A stretch of 64,000 nucleotides of DNA, from assembly GCA_052170135.1 (NCBI GenBank), contig JBQNBC010000009.1:1-64000 (forward strand), given 5' to 3'. Below are positions 26,096-35,437 of the stretch, piece by piece (within the stretch, counting starts at the first letter, position 1; every line of letters begins with the position of its first letter). Source of the DNA: Wolinella sp052170135 (lineage in GTDB: Bacteria > Campylobacterota > Campylobacteria > Campylobacterales > Helicobacteraceae). Under the pieces are notes generated by a model. That model ran no database searches. It was not told the DNA's origin and saw only the letters and a program-made list of their open reading frames with translations. Both the position numbers and the translations under genes were made by a program.

Positions 26096-26273
26096 GAAAT
26101 CTATGGTTGCAAAAGCTAACCGAAAACCTAAGTTTAAAGTGAGAGCTTACACACGATGCCGTGTTTGTGGGCGACCTCATTCAGTCTATAGAGACTTTGG
26201 TCTTTGCAGGGTATGCCTAAGAAAAATGGGCAACGAGGGGCTAATTCCTGGCCTTAGAAAAGCTAGCTGGTAA
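26088..26273 (+). CDS. rpsN: 30S ribosomal protein S14, zinc type
   Basis: A 61-residue protein with the zinc ribbon CRVCG...CRVCL, so it is the Zn-dependent form. The start at 26088 (MAKKSMVAKANRK) was chosen for the family-like N-terminus and the AAAGGAAG upstream; an in-frame start 30 bases earlier would lie deep in rplE. The end GLIPGLRKASW is typical. Confidence 0.97.
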   Translation: MAKKSMVAKANRKPKFKVRAYTRCRVCGRPHSVYRDFGLCRVCLRKMGNEGLIPGLRKASW

Positions 26274-26282
26274 GGGGTAAAA

Positions 26283-26678
26283 ATGGTAAATGATATTATT
26301 GCTGATTCTTTAACGAGAATCCGAAATGCAGCAATGAGACGTCTAGAGTACACAACTCTTTACTATGCGAAAATTGTTGTTTCCATTTTGGAAGTATTTG
26401 TTGCCAAAGGCTTTGTTGAGAGCTATAAAGTAATTGACAAAGATGGCAAGCAATCAATTAATGTCGTCCTAAAGTACGATGAAAAAGGGCGCTCGGTTAT
26501 CAGTGAAATCAAGCGCATTAGCAAGCCTGGACGGAGAATTTATAAAGGCAGAGATGAGCTCAAGCGCTTTAAAAATGGCTACGGAACAATCGTGGTTAGC
26601 ACATCCAAGGGTGTAATTGGCAACGAAGAGGCTTATAAAGCTAACGTTGGCGGTGAAGCTCTCTGCAGTATTTGGTAA
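26283..26678 (+). CDS. rpsH: 30S ribosomal protein S8
   Basis: A 131-residue 16S rRNA-binding assembly protein. MVNDIIADSLTRIRNAAMR at the N-terminus and GTIVVSTSKGVIGNEEA near the C-terminus match. Ten bases separate it from rpsN and nine from rplF. Confidence 0.97.
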   Translation: MVNDIIADSLTRIRNAAMRRLEYTTLYYAKIVVSILEVFVAKGFVESYKVIDKDGKQSINVVLKYDEKGRSVISEIKRISKPGRRIYKGRDELKRFKNGYGTIVVSTSKGVIGNEEAYKANVGGEALCSIW

Positions 26679-26687
26679 GGAAGAAAG

Positions 26688-27224
26688 ATGTCACGAATCG
26701 GCAAAAGACCTATTAGCATTCCAAGTGGTGTAGAAGCCAAAATTGAAGGAAGCAAAATTGTGTTTACCAAAGGAAAGCTTCAGAAAGTTCTTGAGACATA
26801 TGGTCGTGTAGGGCTTGAGCTTGCAAACAGCGAGCTTACATTGAAGCTAGGCGGTGATGATGCTCAATCCAGAGCATACTGGGGAACATATCGAGCGCTT
26901 GCCAATAACATTGTAACAGGTCTATCTAGTGGCTTTACAAAGCAACTAGAGATTAATGGTGTTGGTTATAAGGCAGCTGTAAAAGGTAATGTTCTTGAGC
27001 TTATGCTTGGGTTTTCGCACCCTGTGAATTATGAGATTCCTGAGGGTGTTGAGATTGGAGTTGAGAAGAATATCATCACTATTAAAGGTGCTGATAAGCA
27101 ACAAATCGGTCAGATTGCGGCAGAAATCAGGGAGTTTAGACCACCTGAGCCGTATAAAGGCAAAGGCGTGAAGTATAGCGATGAGACTATCATCCGCAAA
27201 GCTGGTAAGACATCCAAGAAGTAA
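26688..27224 (+). CDS. rplF: 50S ribosomal protein L6
   Basis: A 178-residue protein at the factor-binding site, with the two duplicated L6 domains. MSRIGKRPISIPSGVEAKI starts it and RPPEPYKGKGVKYSDE is the C-terminal rRNA-binding signature. Confidence 0.97.
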   Translation: MSRIGKRPISIPSGVEAKIEGSKIVFTKGKLQKVLETYGRVGLELANSELTLKLGGDDAQSRAYWGTYRALANNIVTGLSSGFTKQLEINGVGYKAAVKGNVLELMLGFSHPVNYEIPEGVEIGVEKNIITIKGADKQQIGQIAAEIREFRPPEPYKGKGVKYSDETIIRKAGKTSKK

Positions 27225-27234
27225 GGACTAGGCA

Positions 27235-27591
27235 ATGTTAGAAAAAGTATTAAGAAGAAAAAGTGCTCTTCGCACTCGACGAAAACTTCGTGTTCGTGGC
27301 AAAATTTTTGGCACAGCAGCAAAGCCTAGGGTTTCATTGTTTCGCTCAAATCGCTACTTGTACGCACAGGCTATCAACGATGAAAGTGGCGTAACACTTG
27401 TAAGCGCAGATGGTAAGAAGCTTGGAATTGGCAACAATAAAGAGGAGGCAAAGAAGATTGCTGCCTCTTTTGCTGCATCTCTTCAAGCTGCAGGAATCAA
27501 AGAGGTGGTCTTTGATAGAAATGGCTATCTCTATCACGGAGTTGTTGCTAGTTTTGCTGATTCGCTTCGTGAAAGCGGAATTGGTCTGTAA
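27235..27591 (+). CDS. rplR: 50S ribosomal protein L18
   Basis: A 118-residue 5S rRNA-binding protein with a basic N-terminus (RRKSALRTRRKLRVRGK), then PRVSLFRSNRYLYAQAI and the C-terminal FDRNGYLYHGVVASFADSLR. Confidence 0.97.
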   Translation: MLEKVLRRKSALRTRRKLRVRGKIFGTAAKPRVSLFRSNRYLYAQAINDESGVTLVSADGKKLGIGNNKEEAKKIAASFAASLQAAGIKEVVFDRNGYLYHGVVASFADSLRESGIGL

Positions 27592-27601
27592 GGGGTGAAG
27601 C

Positions 27602-28042
27602 ATGGAAATCAATAGAGATGAGTTTCAAGAAGTTGTCGTAAACATCGGCAGGGTAACAAAGGTTGTCAAAGGCGGACGCAGATTCCGTTTTAATGCTTTA
27701 GTAGTTGTGGGTAATAAAAATGGTCTGGTTGGCTTTGGTCTGGGTAAGGCAAAAGAGGTGCCAGATGCCATTAAAAAAGCAGTGGATGATGCATTTAAAA
27801 ATATCATCAAGGTAAACGTCAAGGGGACGACTATTGCACATGACATTGAGTATAAATACAATGCGAGCAAGATTCTTCTTAAGCCTGCAAGCGAGGGAAC
27901 AGGTGTTATTGCTGGTGGTTCAGCACGACCAGTTATTGAGCTAGCGGGAATCCGAGATATTTTAACAAAGTCTTTGGGCTCAAATAACCCATATAACGTT
28001 GTTCGTGCAACAGTTGATGCACTTAGCAGAATTAAAGCGTAA
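27602..28042 (+). CDS. rpsE: 30S ribosomal protein S5
   Basis: A 146-residue protein; EVVVNIGRVTKVVKGGRRF contains the loop linked to spectinomycin response, and GKAKEVPDAIKKAVDDA with GVIAGGSARPVIELAG are conserved. No unusual change is seen. Confidence 0.97.
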   Translation: MEINRDEFQEVVVNIGRVTKVVKGGRRFRFNALVVVGNKNGLVGFGLGKAKEVPDAIKKAVDDAFKNIIKVNVKGTTIAHDIEYKYNASKILLKPASEGTGVIAGGSARPVIELAGIRDILTKSLGSNNPYNVVRATVDALSRIKA

Positions 28043-28051
28043 GGACTGGCT

Positions 28052-28453
28052 ATGGCACTAGATAATCTAACACCTGCTCTGGGTAGCACAAAAGATAGAA
28101 AGCGTGTAGGTCGTGGTCAGGGTAGTGGTATGGGTAAAACTTCTACGAGAGGCGGAAAAGGTCAAACTGCTCGAACTGGCTATAAAGAGAAGCGCGGATT
28201 TGAGGGTGGTCAGCAACCATTGCAAAGACGATTGCCAAAAGTTGGTTTTACAACAAAGCTTGTAAAACCATACATCATAAATGTTGATAAGATTGTAAAA
28301 GTCGCAGAGCTTGCGGAAATTACACTTGATAGCATTGCATCTGTCCACAGATTCCCAACTAGCGCAGTTAAGATTAAACTCATCGGGAAAGGCGCATCAG
28401 CCCTTGTCTCAAAAATCAAAGATGAGCGAATTACAACAAGCGGACAAGCGTAA
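28052..28453 (+). CDS. rplO: 50S ribosomal protein L15
   Basis: A 133-residue protein with the Gly/Arg-rich N-terminal arm (RKRVGRGQGSGMGKTSTRGG followed by KGQ) and GGQQPLQRRLPKVGF. Its stop shares a base with the secY start. Confidence 0.97.
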   Translation: MALDNLTPALGSTKDRKRVGRGQGSGMGKTSTRGGKGQTARTGYKEKRGFEGGQQPLQRRLPKVGFTTKLVKPYIINVDKIVKVAELAEITLDSIASVHRFPTSAVKIKLIGKGASALVSKIKDERITTSGQA

Positions 28454-29712
28454 TGAATAAAACTATCGTCAACAAGATTCTTATTACGCTCGGCTTTTTG
28501 CTAGCCTATAGAGTGTTGGCGTACGTTCCAGTTCCTGGCGTTGATACAGCTGTTATTAAGGCATTCTTTGATAGTAACTCCGGCAATGCGCTGGGGTTAT
28601 TCAATATGTTTAGCGGTAACGCTGTAGAGCGCCTCAGTATCATATCTCTAGGGATCATGCCCTATATCACTGCATCAATTATCATGGAGCTCTTAGCGGC
28701 GACATTCCCAAATCTTGCAAAGATGAAAAAAGAGCGTGATAGCATGGTTAAGTACATGCAAATTGTTCGTTATTTGACTGTTGCTATTACTATTGTCCAG
28801 GCTATAGGTGTCTCTATAGGACTTAAGGGTATTGGCGGTGGAGAGCAAGGTGCAATTTTGATTGACATGAATGTATTCATTGCAATTTCGGCATTCTCAA
28901 TGCTTGCTGGAACAATGATGCTTATGTGGATTGGTGAACAGATCACGCAAAGAGGAATTGGCAATGGAATTAGCCTTGTCATTTTTGCTGGTATTGTATC
29001 TGGAATCCCAGTTGCAATAGGAGGCACGTTCACGCTCGTAAATACTGGAGAGATAAATTTTCTAGTGCTTCTTGCTATTTTGGCAATTGTCATTGCAACT
29101 GTGCTCGCAATTATTTTTATCGAGCTTGGTGAGCGAAGGATTCCTGTATCGTATGCCAGAAAGGTAATTATACAAAATCAAAACAAGCGAGTGATGAACT
29201 ATATTCCGATTAAGCTAAATCTTAGTGGCGTAATTCCACCAATTTTTGCATCAGCGTTGCTCATGTTCCCATCAACTATTTTACAGGCATCTAGCAATAG
29301 TACAATCATGGCTATCACCGACTTTTTGAGTCCGGATGGCTACGTTTATAATATAATCACATTTGCACTAGTGATATTCTTTGCATACTTCTATTCATCT
29401 ATTGTTTTTAATGCAAAGGATATTTCTGAGAATCTTAAGCGTCAAGGTGGCTTTGTTCCTGGGCTTCGACCAGGAGAAGGAACTGCTGGATTCTTGAATG
29501 AAGTTGCAAGTCGCCTTACTTTCTGGGGTGCCCTGTATCTTGCGATCATCTCCACTCTTCCATGGGTTCTCGTAAAGAGTATGGGTGTTCCATTTTATTT
29601 TGGTGGAACAGCAGTACTGATTGTTGTGCAAGTAGCAATTGACACTATGAGAAAGATTGAAGCTCAGATTTATATGAGCAAATATCAGACTCTAAGTGCT
29701 GTAGGACTTTAG
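28453..29712 (+). CDS. secY: Protein translocase subunit SecY
   Basis: The pore of the Sec translocon, 419 residues with ten transmembrane helices. Signatures are LAYRVLAYVPVPGVD, LGIMPYITASIIM and the C5-loop GFVPGLRPGEGTA; the plug region follows MFSGNAVERLSI. It is coupled to rplO by TAATG. Confidence 0.98.
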   Translation: MNKTIVNKILITLGFLLAYRVLAYVPVPGVDTAVIKAFFDSNSGNALGLFNMFSGNAVERLSIISLGIMPYITASIIMELLAATFPNLAKMKKERDSMVKYMQIVRYLTVAITIVQAIGVSIGLKGIGGGEQGAILIDMNVFIAISAFSMLAGTMMLMWIGEQITQRGIGNGISLVIFAGIVSGIPVAIGGTFTLVNTGEINFLVLLAILAIVIATVLAIIFIELGERRIPVSYARKVIIQNQNKRVMNYIPIKLNLSGVIPPIFASALLMFPSTILQASSNSTIMAITDFLSPDGYVYNIITFALVIFFAYFYSSIVFNAKDISENLKRQGGFVPGLRPGEGTAGFLNEVASRLTFWGALYLAIISTLPWVLVKSMGVPFYFGGTAVLIVVQVAIDTMRKIEAQIYMSKYQTLSAVGL

Positions 29713-29714
29713 AA

Positions 29715-30476
29715 ATGGCGATTGCGATTCGCAAGCCTGATGAGATCAGATTGTTGGCTAAAGCTAATGAAATAGTCGCGCAGACCATCGCTCTCCTTAA
29801 GGAGAGCGCTAGACCTGGAATTTCTCTCTTAGAGCTGGATAGATTGGCAGAGGATTTTATTCGTTCCAAGGGTGCAAGACCCGCTTTCAAGGGACTATAT
29901 GGGTTTCCTGGCTCTGTATGCACTTCGGTAAATGAAGTGATTATCCATGGAATTCCTACTAGCTATCAGCTCAAAGAGGGGGATATACTGGGCGTAGATA
30001 TAGGCTCAGAATATCAGGGATGGTTTGGCGACAGTGCAGCGACGTTTGGTATAGGTGTTGTATCGGAGCAGGACAAGAGACTCATGGCTTGTTCTGAGGA
30101 TACGCTACTATATGCAATTGATACAATTCGAGTAGGTATGCGCTTCAAAGAGCTTAGTTACCTGATTGAGCAATTCATTATCTCACGAGGCTTTGTGCCT
30201 TTGCGAGGATTTTGTGGGCATGGAATTGGTAGGAAGCCACACGAAGAACCGGAGATTCCTAATTATTTAGAGGGTACTAGTTTTAAGCAGGGACCAAAAA
30301 TCCGTGAAGGCATGGTTTTTTGTATTGAGCCTATGATCTGCCAGAAGAATGGTGAGGCTAAAATACTCTCCGATAGATGGGCTGTTGTTTCCAGAGATGG
30401 ACTTCGTGGAAGTCATCACGAGCATGCTGTAGCGATTGTGAATGGTCGCGCTGAGATACTTTCAAGGATAGGGTGA
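29715..30476 (+). CDS. map: Methionine aminopeptidase, type I
   Basis: Removes the N-terminal Met from nascent proteins. In 253 residues, the metal ligands are seen in GDILGVDIGSEYQGWFGD (two Asp), GHGIGRKPHEEP (His), FCIEPM (Glu) and SHHEHAVAI. It lies between secY and infA as in H. pylori. Confidence 0.97.
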   Translation: MAIAIRKPDEIRLLAKANEIVAQTIALLKESARPGISLLELDRLAEDFIRSKGARPAFKGLYGFPGSVCTSVNEVIIHGIPTSYQLKEGDILGVDIGSEYQGWFGDSAATFGIGVVSEQDKRLMACSEDTLLYAIDTIRVGMRFKELSYLIEQFIISRGFVPLRGFCGHGIGRKPHEEPEIPNYLEGTSFKQGPKIREGMVFCIEPMICQKNGEAKILSDRWAVVSRDGLRGSHHEHAVAIVNGRAEILSRIG

Positions 30477-30479
30477 TGT

Positions 30480-30698
30480 ATGGCAAAAGATGATGTGATA
30501 GAGGTAGATGGAAAAGTTATAGAGGCGTTGCCTAATGCTACTTTTCGAGTGGAACTTGATAATAAGCATGTGATCTTGTGCCACATAGCTGGACGCATGA
30601 GAATGCATTACATCAAAATACTTCCTGGCGATAAAGTTAAGATAGAGCTGACGCCTTATAGCTTGGACAAGGGCAGAATTACGTTTCGATATAAGTAG
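30480..30698 (+). CDS. infA: Translation initiation factor IF-1
   Basis: A 72-residue OB-fold protein blocking the ribosomal A site during initiation. MAKDDVIEVDGKVIEALPNA and GRMRMHYIKILPGDKVKIEL match the family throughout. It starts three bases after map. Confidence 0.98.
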   Translation: MAKDDVIEVDGKVIEALPNATFRVELDNKHVILCHIAGRMRMHYIKILPGDKVKIELTPYSLDKGRITFRYK

Positions 30699-30715
30699 CT
30701 TTTAATTAAGCTTCA

Positions 30716-30728
30716 TGTAGAATCCGCA
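30716..30728 (+). promoter_or_regulatory. Internal promoter before rpmJ
   Basis: TGTAGAATCCGCA in the 87-base infA-rpmJ gap contains an extended -10 (TAGAAT at 30718-30723) followed by a CCGC discriminator. The identical 13-mer precedes rplU at 58985. Confidence 0.5.
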
Positions 30729-30785
30729 GCTTTTATTATTTTAGAAGAAGTGATTTTTGCTGTGTTTTAAGAGGAGTATATTTCT

Positions 30786-30899
30786 ATGAAAGTAAGACCA
30801 TCAGTTAAAAAGATGTGCGATAAGTGCAAAATTATTAAGAGAAAGGGTATTGTTAGAGTTATCTGCAGCACCCCAAAACATAAACAGAGACAAGGATAA
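30786..30899 (+). CDS. rpmJ: 50S ribosomal protein L36
   Basis: A 37-residue zinc-binding protein: MKVRPSVKKMCDKCKIIKR, then a third Cys and a His (VICSTPKH) complete the site. It is preceded by AGAGGAG. Its own upstream promoter element may separate the distal alpha-type segment (rpmJ to rplQ) from the S10-spc part. Confidence 0.97.
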   Translation: MKVRPSVKKMCDKCKIIKRKGIVRVICSTPKHKQRQG

Positions 30900-30902
30900 A
30901 TC

Positions 30903-31271
30903 ATGGCAAGGATTTCAGGTGTTGATCTACCTAAGAAAAAAAGAGTCGAGTATGCTCTAACCTATATCTATGGGATTGGGCTAAAGACTTCACGCGAGAT
31001 TCTTGCTGCGGTAAATATCTCTTTGGATAAGCGAGTGCAAGATTTAAGCGAGGATGAAGTTTCGCTTATAAGCAAGAAAATCCAAGAGGGATACGCAGTA
31101 GAGGGTGACTTGAGAAAAAAAGTGACTATGGATATTAAGGCATTGATGGATCTAGGTAGCTATCGTGGCTTGAGACATAGGCGAGGATTGCCAGTTCGTG
31201 GTCAGACAACAAAGAATAACGCGCGAACTCGCAAGGGTAAGCGAAAAACAGTTGGAAGCGCGAGCAAATAA
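30903..31271 (+). CDS. rpsM: 30S ribosomal protein S13
   Basis: A 122-residue protein of the 30S head contacting P-site tRNA. MARISGVDLPKKKRVEYALT and the C-terminal RGLPVRGQTTKNNARTRKG are conserved. Confidence 0.97.
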   Translation: MARISGVDLPKKKRVEYALTYIYGIGLKTSREILAAVNISLDKRVQDLSEDEVSLISKKIQEGYAVEGDLRKKVTMDIKALMDLGSYRGLRHRRGLPVRGQTTKNNARTRKGKRKTVGSASK

Positions 31272-31281
31272 GGGGAAATGA

Positions 31282-31677
31282 ATGGCAAAAAGAAAAGTAG
31301 CAAATAAAAAACGAGTTGTTAAAAAGAATATTGCCCGTGGAATTATCCATATTGCTGCAACTTTTAACAATACGAATGTGACCATAAGCGATGAAATGGG
31401 TAATGTTATCTGCTGGAGCACGGCTGGAGCTCTTGGCTTTAAGGGTAGCAAGAAATCAACTCCATATGCGGCGCAACAAGCTGTGGAAGATGCAGTAGCA
31501 AAAGCAAAAGAGCATGGCATTAAAGAGCTTGGCGTAAAGGTTCAAGGTCCTGGTAGTGGTCGTGAGACAGCCGTAAAGAGTCTTGGTTCAATTGAAGGAA
31601 TCCGAGTGCTATGGTTTAAAGATGTTACTCCACTGCCTCATAATGGATGTCGCCCGCCAAAACGTCGAAGAGTGTAA
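31282..31677 (+). CDS. rpsK: 30S ribosomal protein S11
   Basis: A 131-residue platform protein. GIIHIAATFNNTNVTISD, GPGSGRETAVKSL and the C-terminal TPLPHNGCRPPKRRRV are intact. Confidence 0.98.
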   Translation: MAKRKVANKKRVVKKNIARGIIHIAATFNNTNVTISDEMGNVICWSTAGALGFKGSKKSTPYAAQQAVEDAVAKAKEHGIKELGVKVQGPGSGRETAVKSLGSIEGIRVLWFKDVTPLPHNGCRPPKRRRV

Positions 31678-31696
31678 TTTAAGGAGAATATGCAAT

Positions 31697-32323
31697 ATGG
31701 CAAGATATAGAGGACCTGTTGAGAAGATTGAGAGAAGATTTGGTGTCAGTCTAAATCTAAAAGGAGAGAGAAGGCTTGCTGGCAAGAGTGCGCTTGATAA
31801 GCGAAACTATGCACCTGGTCAACATGGTCAGAGAAGAAGTAAAATTTCTGAGTATGGTTTACAGCTTCGTGAGAAGCAAAAAGCTAAGTTTATGTATGGA
31901 ATCTCCGAGAAACAGTTTAGAAGTATATTTCAGGAGGCTAGTCGACTAGAGGGAAATACCGGAGAGTTGCTTGTTAAGCTCTTGGAGAGACGTCTTGATA
32001 ATGTAGTTTACAGAATGGGGTTTGCTACTACACGAAGGTTTGCGCGACAGATGGTAAGCCATGGACATATCCTTGTAGATGGCAAACGTGTGAATATCCC
32101 TTCGTATATGGTTGCTCCTGGTCAGAAAGTTGAAATTCGTGAGAAGAGCAAAAATAATCCGCAGATTCAACGTGCCATAGAGCTTACAAAACAGACTGGT
32201 ATAGCTCCGTGGGTTGATGTAGATCAGGCTAAAGTTTTTGGTATTTTTACTAGGCTTCCTGAGCGTGAAGAGGTTGTGATTCCTGTTGAAGAGAGACTGA
32301 TTGTCGAGCTATACTCTAAATAA
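31697..32323 (+). CDS. rpsD: 30S ribosomal protein S4
   Basis: A 208-residue 16S rRNA-binding protein with an S4 domain (RRLDNVVYRMGFATTRRFAR...SHGHILVDGKRVNIPS). ATG 31697 (MARYRGPVEKIERRFG) has AAGGAGA upstream; longer in-frame starts would lie inside rpsK. The N-terminus lacks the zinc cysteines found in some S4 proteins. Confidence 0.97.
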   Translation: MARYRGPVEKIERRFGVSLNLKGERRLAGKSALDKRNYAPGQHGQRRSKISEYGLQLREKQKAKFMYGISEKQFRSIFQEASRLEGNTGELLVKLLERRLDNVVYRMGFATTRRFARQMVSHGHILVDGKRVNIPSYMVAPGQKVEIREKSKNNPQIQRAIELTKQTGIAPWVDVDQAKVFGIFTRLPEREEVVIPVEERLIVELYSK

Positions 32324-32338
32324 TTAGGGGTGCTTAAA

Positions 32339-33334
32339 ATGAAAAATATCAAAACCTCTCCGTATATTCCTACCGATGTGTCTATTCAGGAGACTGGGAA
32401 GAATAGGATAAGGATACTTGCTTATCCTTTTGAGTCTGGATATGCGATTACCCTTGCACATCCTTTGCGACGGCTGTTGTTGGGTAGTTCTGTTGGATTT
32501 GCTCCAATAGCGCTTAAAATTGAAGGTGCTACGCATGAGTTTGATTCTGTACGTGGTATTATGGAAGATGTAGCTCTTTTTGTTGTAAATTTAAAAAATA
32601 TTCGCTTTAAGATCAAAGGCGATGCGGAGCATGTTACGCTTGATTACTCATTTAAGGGTGCCATGAGCGTTAAGGGAGCTGATCTTAGTAATGATGTTGT
32701 AGAGGTGGTTACGCCGAGTCAGCATTTGGCAACTATAAACGAAGATGCCACCTTAACATTTTCTCTTGTTGTCCAGAAGGGCATTGGATATGTGCCTAGT
32801 GAAAGTATGAGAAATTTAGCTCCAGAGGGTTATATCCCTCTCGATGCGTACTTCACACCTGTAAAGAAGGCGACTTATGAGATTGAGAATGTCTTGGTTG
32901 AGGATAATCCAACATATGAAAAGATCATCCTTGATATAGAGACTGATGGATTGATTGATCCAATAGTTGCTTTTAGAGACGCTCTAAGTGTTATGCAAAA
33001 GCAGATGTCTGTGTTTAATAGTGAGTGGAGTGTATCAGTAGCTGAGAGCACGCTTGGTGATGATGAAGATCCTGAGTTAAGACTGTTTTTACAGACAATT
33101 GAAACACTGAATCTAACTGCTAGATGTTTTAATAGCTTAGATCGAGCGGGTATCAAGTTTATAGGTGAGTTGGTATTGCTTGGTGAGGGCGAATTAAAAA
33201 AAGTCAAGAATCTTGGTGCAAAATCTTTTGACGAAGTCAAAGATAAGTTAGAGGAAATTGGCTATCCTGTCGGCACTGAGCTTTCTGGAGAAGTTGCTAG
33301 TGCATTGCAGAAGAAAATTAATAGACTAAAATAA
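32339..33334 (+). CDS. rpoA: RNA polymerase alpha subunit
   Basis: A 331-residue alpha subunit. The N-terminal dimerisation domain has PFESGYAITLAHPLRRLLLG and the C-terminal domain LTARCFNSLDRAGIKFIGEL followed by KNLGAKSFDEVKDKL, which binds UP elements and activators. ATG 32339 follows AGGGG by eight bases; a GTG nine bases earlier is less likely. Confidence 0.98.
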   Translation: MKNIKTSPYIPTDVSIQETGKNRIRILAYPFESGYAITLAHPLRRLLLGSSVGFAPIALKIEGATHEFDSVRGIMEDVALFVVNLKNIRFKIKGDAEHVTLDYSFKGAMSVKGADLSNDVVEVVTPSQHLATINEDATLTFSLVVQKGIGYVPSESMRNLAPEGYIPLDAYFTPVKKATYEIENVLVEDNPTYEKIILDIETDGLIDPIVAFRDALSVMQKQMSVFNSEWSVSVAESTLGDDEDPELRLFLQTIETLNLTARCFNSLDRAGIKFIGELVLLGEGELKKVKNLGAKSFDEVKDKLEEIGYPVGTELSGEVASALQKKINRLK

Positions 33335-33355
33335 AAGAAATTATAAGGATAACCT

Positions 33356-33706
33356 ATGAGACACAACCACGGTTATAGAAAGCTTGGTCGGACATCTTCT
33401 CACCGCAAGGCACTTCTGAAGAATCTGGCTATCGCTTTGGTTGAAAACCAAAAGATTGAGACAACGGTGATGAAAGCTAAAGAGCTTCAAAGCTATATTG
33501 AAAAGTTAATCACAAAAGCATCTGAGGGTTCATTTAATGCACATAGGGCGGTTTTTGCACATCTTCAAGATAAGGGCGCTACAAACAAGCTTGTTGTTGA
33601 GATTGCCCCAAAATATAGCGAGCGAAAAGGTGGGTACACTAGGATTGTTCGCACGAGACTCCGCAAGGGTGATGCAGCTCCAATGGCTTTTATTGAGCTT
33701 GTATAA
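33356..33706 (+). CDS. rplQ: 50S ribosomal protein L17
   Basis: A 116-residue protein, last gene of the long ribosomal operon. MRHNHGYRKLGRTSSHRKAL and the C-terminal GYTRIVRTRLRKGDAAPMA are conserved. Confidence 0.98.
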   Translation: MRHNHGYRKLGRTSSHRKALLKNLAIALVENQKIETTVMKAKELQSYIEKLITKASEGSFNAHRAVFAHLQDKGATNKLVVEIAPKYSERKGGYTRIVRTRLRKGDAAPMAFIELV

Positions 33707-33716
33707 AAGATTCTTG

Positions 33717-33742
33717 GTCGCCTTTTGGCGGCTGAGATTTTT
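33717..33742 (+). terminator. Terminator of the ribosomal operon
   Basis: GTCGCC (33717-33722) pairs with GGCGGC (33727-33732) around TTTT, followed by a T-rich run (ATTTTTAAAATTTTTT). It lies 10 bases after the rplQ stop. Confidence 0.65.
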
Positions 33743-34190
33743 AAAATTTTTTACCTACTGATTTCTCTCTATATTCTAAGATTACCGGATTTTTGTACAT
33801 CTCAAATTTAAAGTATTGTGCAAAATGTAAAAATATCTGTTAGTATAAAAAAGAGCGTGTAAGTCCGTAAGTAGCGGTATTACATTGTTTTTTGGCTAGT
33901 TAGTTGTTGGCTTTGCTATCCTTATTTTTTAGCTTTTTATCTCCTGCGCTCCTATGGTGGTGTCTGGTTTTTCTCTTTCTATAGCCTTTTATTCTGAAGT
34001 TGCGCTCTAGTGTCTGCTTGCGAGTATGGCAAGTATATAGGATGTGATCCAGAATCAACACGATTTAATCCGCTTGGTTAGCGGTTGGCGGAATAACTAG
34101 CGTGCAAATGCCTAAAACTGGTGTGCTGTTAGCATTTAGATTGGCTCTTTGGTCAGATATCACGCACTTTTACAGATAGCAGGATTGAAG
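33743..34190. other. Non-coding stretch between the ribosomal operon and the sulfur-gene ruins
   Basis: About 450 bases without a convincing ORF in any frame and no tRNA or known ncRNA recognised. It is probably degraded sequence downstream of the minus-strand metY remnant; it could also hold an unknown small RNA. Confidence 0.5.
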
Positions 34191-35437
34191 TTAGTGTGTA
34201 TCTATACTTTCTTCTAATGCCCCAGCTATATCATCTTTTAAATCCACCAAGTCCTCTATCCCTACGGATAAGCATTGTGCTAGAGATGCCCAACTCCTCG
34301 CGCTTGCTGCTACCCGCGTATATGACATCGTATGGCGAGACAATCAGCGACTTGTTGTCGTGGATATTTGCCGCAATTTTTATGATTTTTAGCTTATCCA
34401 TGAAGCGATATGTTGCCTCTTTGCTCTCTAACTCGAATGTGAGAATCGACCCAAAATAGTGAAACTGCGCACGTGAAATCTCAAAAAATGGTGAACTCTT
34501 TAGTGAAGTGTGGTGTGGATTCTTAATCATTGGATTCCCTGAAAGCCATCTTGCTAGCTCTGCGGTGCTCTAGCATGCATGCTTGATTCTCAGTGTCATT
34601 GTCTCTAGTCCGAGTGATTACAAAAGGCATTGTGCAGGCTTAGGCTCGCTCCAAAACTCTGAAAAATCTCTCGTCTTGCGCGATATAAAAATGCAAAAGA
34701 CCCAGTCTCTGTGCAATACTCCTTGAGTGTCGGGAAGGAATGCCAATCAGCACTCTCATGCTCCAAAATCAGTCCTCCTACGCATGTGCCACCGTTAGAG
34801 ATGAATTTAGTCGAGGATATGACCTCTATATTAACACCAAATCTGCGTGCATCAAACATATACGGCGGCGTTAGTGTAGTATCAGCGATTAGAGCAATTC
34901 CATGTTTGCGTGCTATTTTTGAAATGGATTCTATCGGAGCTACTTCTAGGCTTGGGTTGCTCATCGTCTCGAGAAATATTGCTCGCGTGCCCTCATTGTA
35001 TGCATTGCCAATTGCGCTAGTGTCGAGCATATCGACAAATTTCACCTCGATTCCCAGAGCTGGCAGCGTTTTTGGAAAAATGTCAGCGTGTGTCCAAAGA
35101 GCTTGTGTGTTGTGATGATGTTTTCCCTTGCTTTTGTAATCGTGAGAATCGCCGTGGAAATGGCTGCCATGCCGCTAGCTAGTGCAATGACGCCAAGTGC
35201 GCCTGTTAGATTTGGATTTTGCGCTCTAGCTCTTCTACGCTTGGGTTGCTAGAGCGGCTATATATGCCATGGTGCACGACCGCTAGCTATATCAGCGATC
35301 TCGTGTGCATTTGTAAATCCAAATGCTGCGCCATCATATATTGGCAGTCTGGGTGCACCATGAGAATCCTGTCTTGCATAAGGCGCGTGTAACTCCCTCG
35401 TGGTAAAACCTCTTATTTTTTGTTCCTTTTAATCCAT
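34191..35437 (-). pseudogene. metY: O-acetylhomoserine sulfhydrylase MetY, pseudogene
   Basis: On the minus strand the whole protein can be followed but only across several frames. The order is ATG 35437 with TAA two codons later; GFTTRELHAPYARQ; IYSRSSNPSVEELE; LTGALGVIALASGMAAIS; FLETMSNPSLEVAP; ADTTLTPPYMFDARRFGVNI; the PLP lysine region SSTKFISNGG; YFGSILTFELESKEA; and a C-terminal LVDLKDDIAGALEE ending TAA at 34191. MetY makes homocysteine from O-acetylhomoserine and, in Wolinella, HcyS-thiocarboxylate. At least four frameshifts or stops make it dead. The reconstructed length is about that of the intact family (about 415-430 residues), so decay is by small lesions. Confidence 0.88.

Noticed and set aside
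33743..34190. Possible structured RNA (tmRNA, RNase P, 6S) in the gap after rplQ
   Set aside because: No recognisable conserved core or tRNA-like end could be found by eye.
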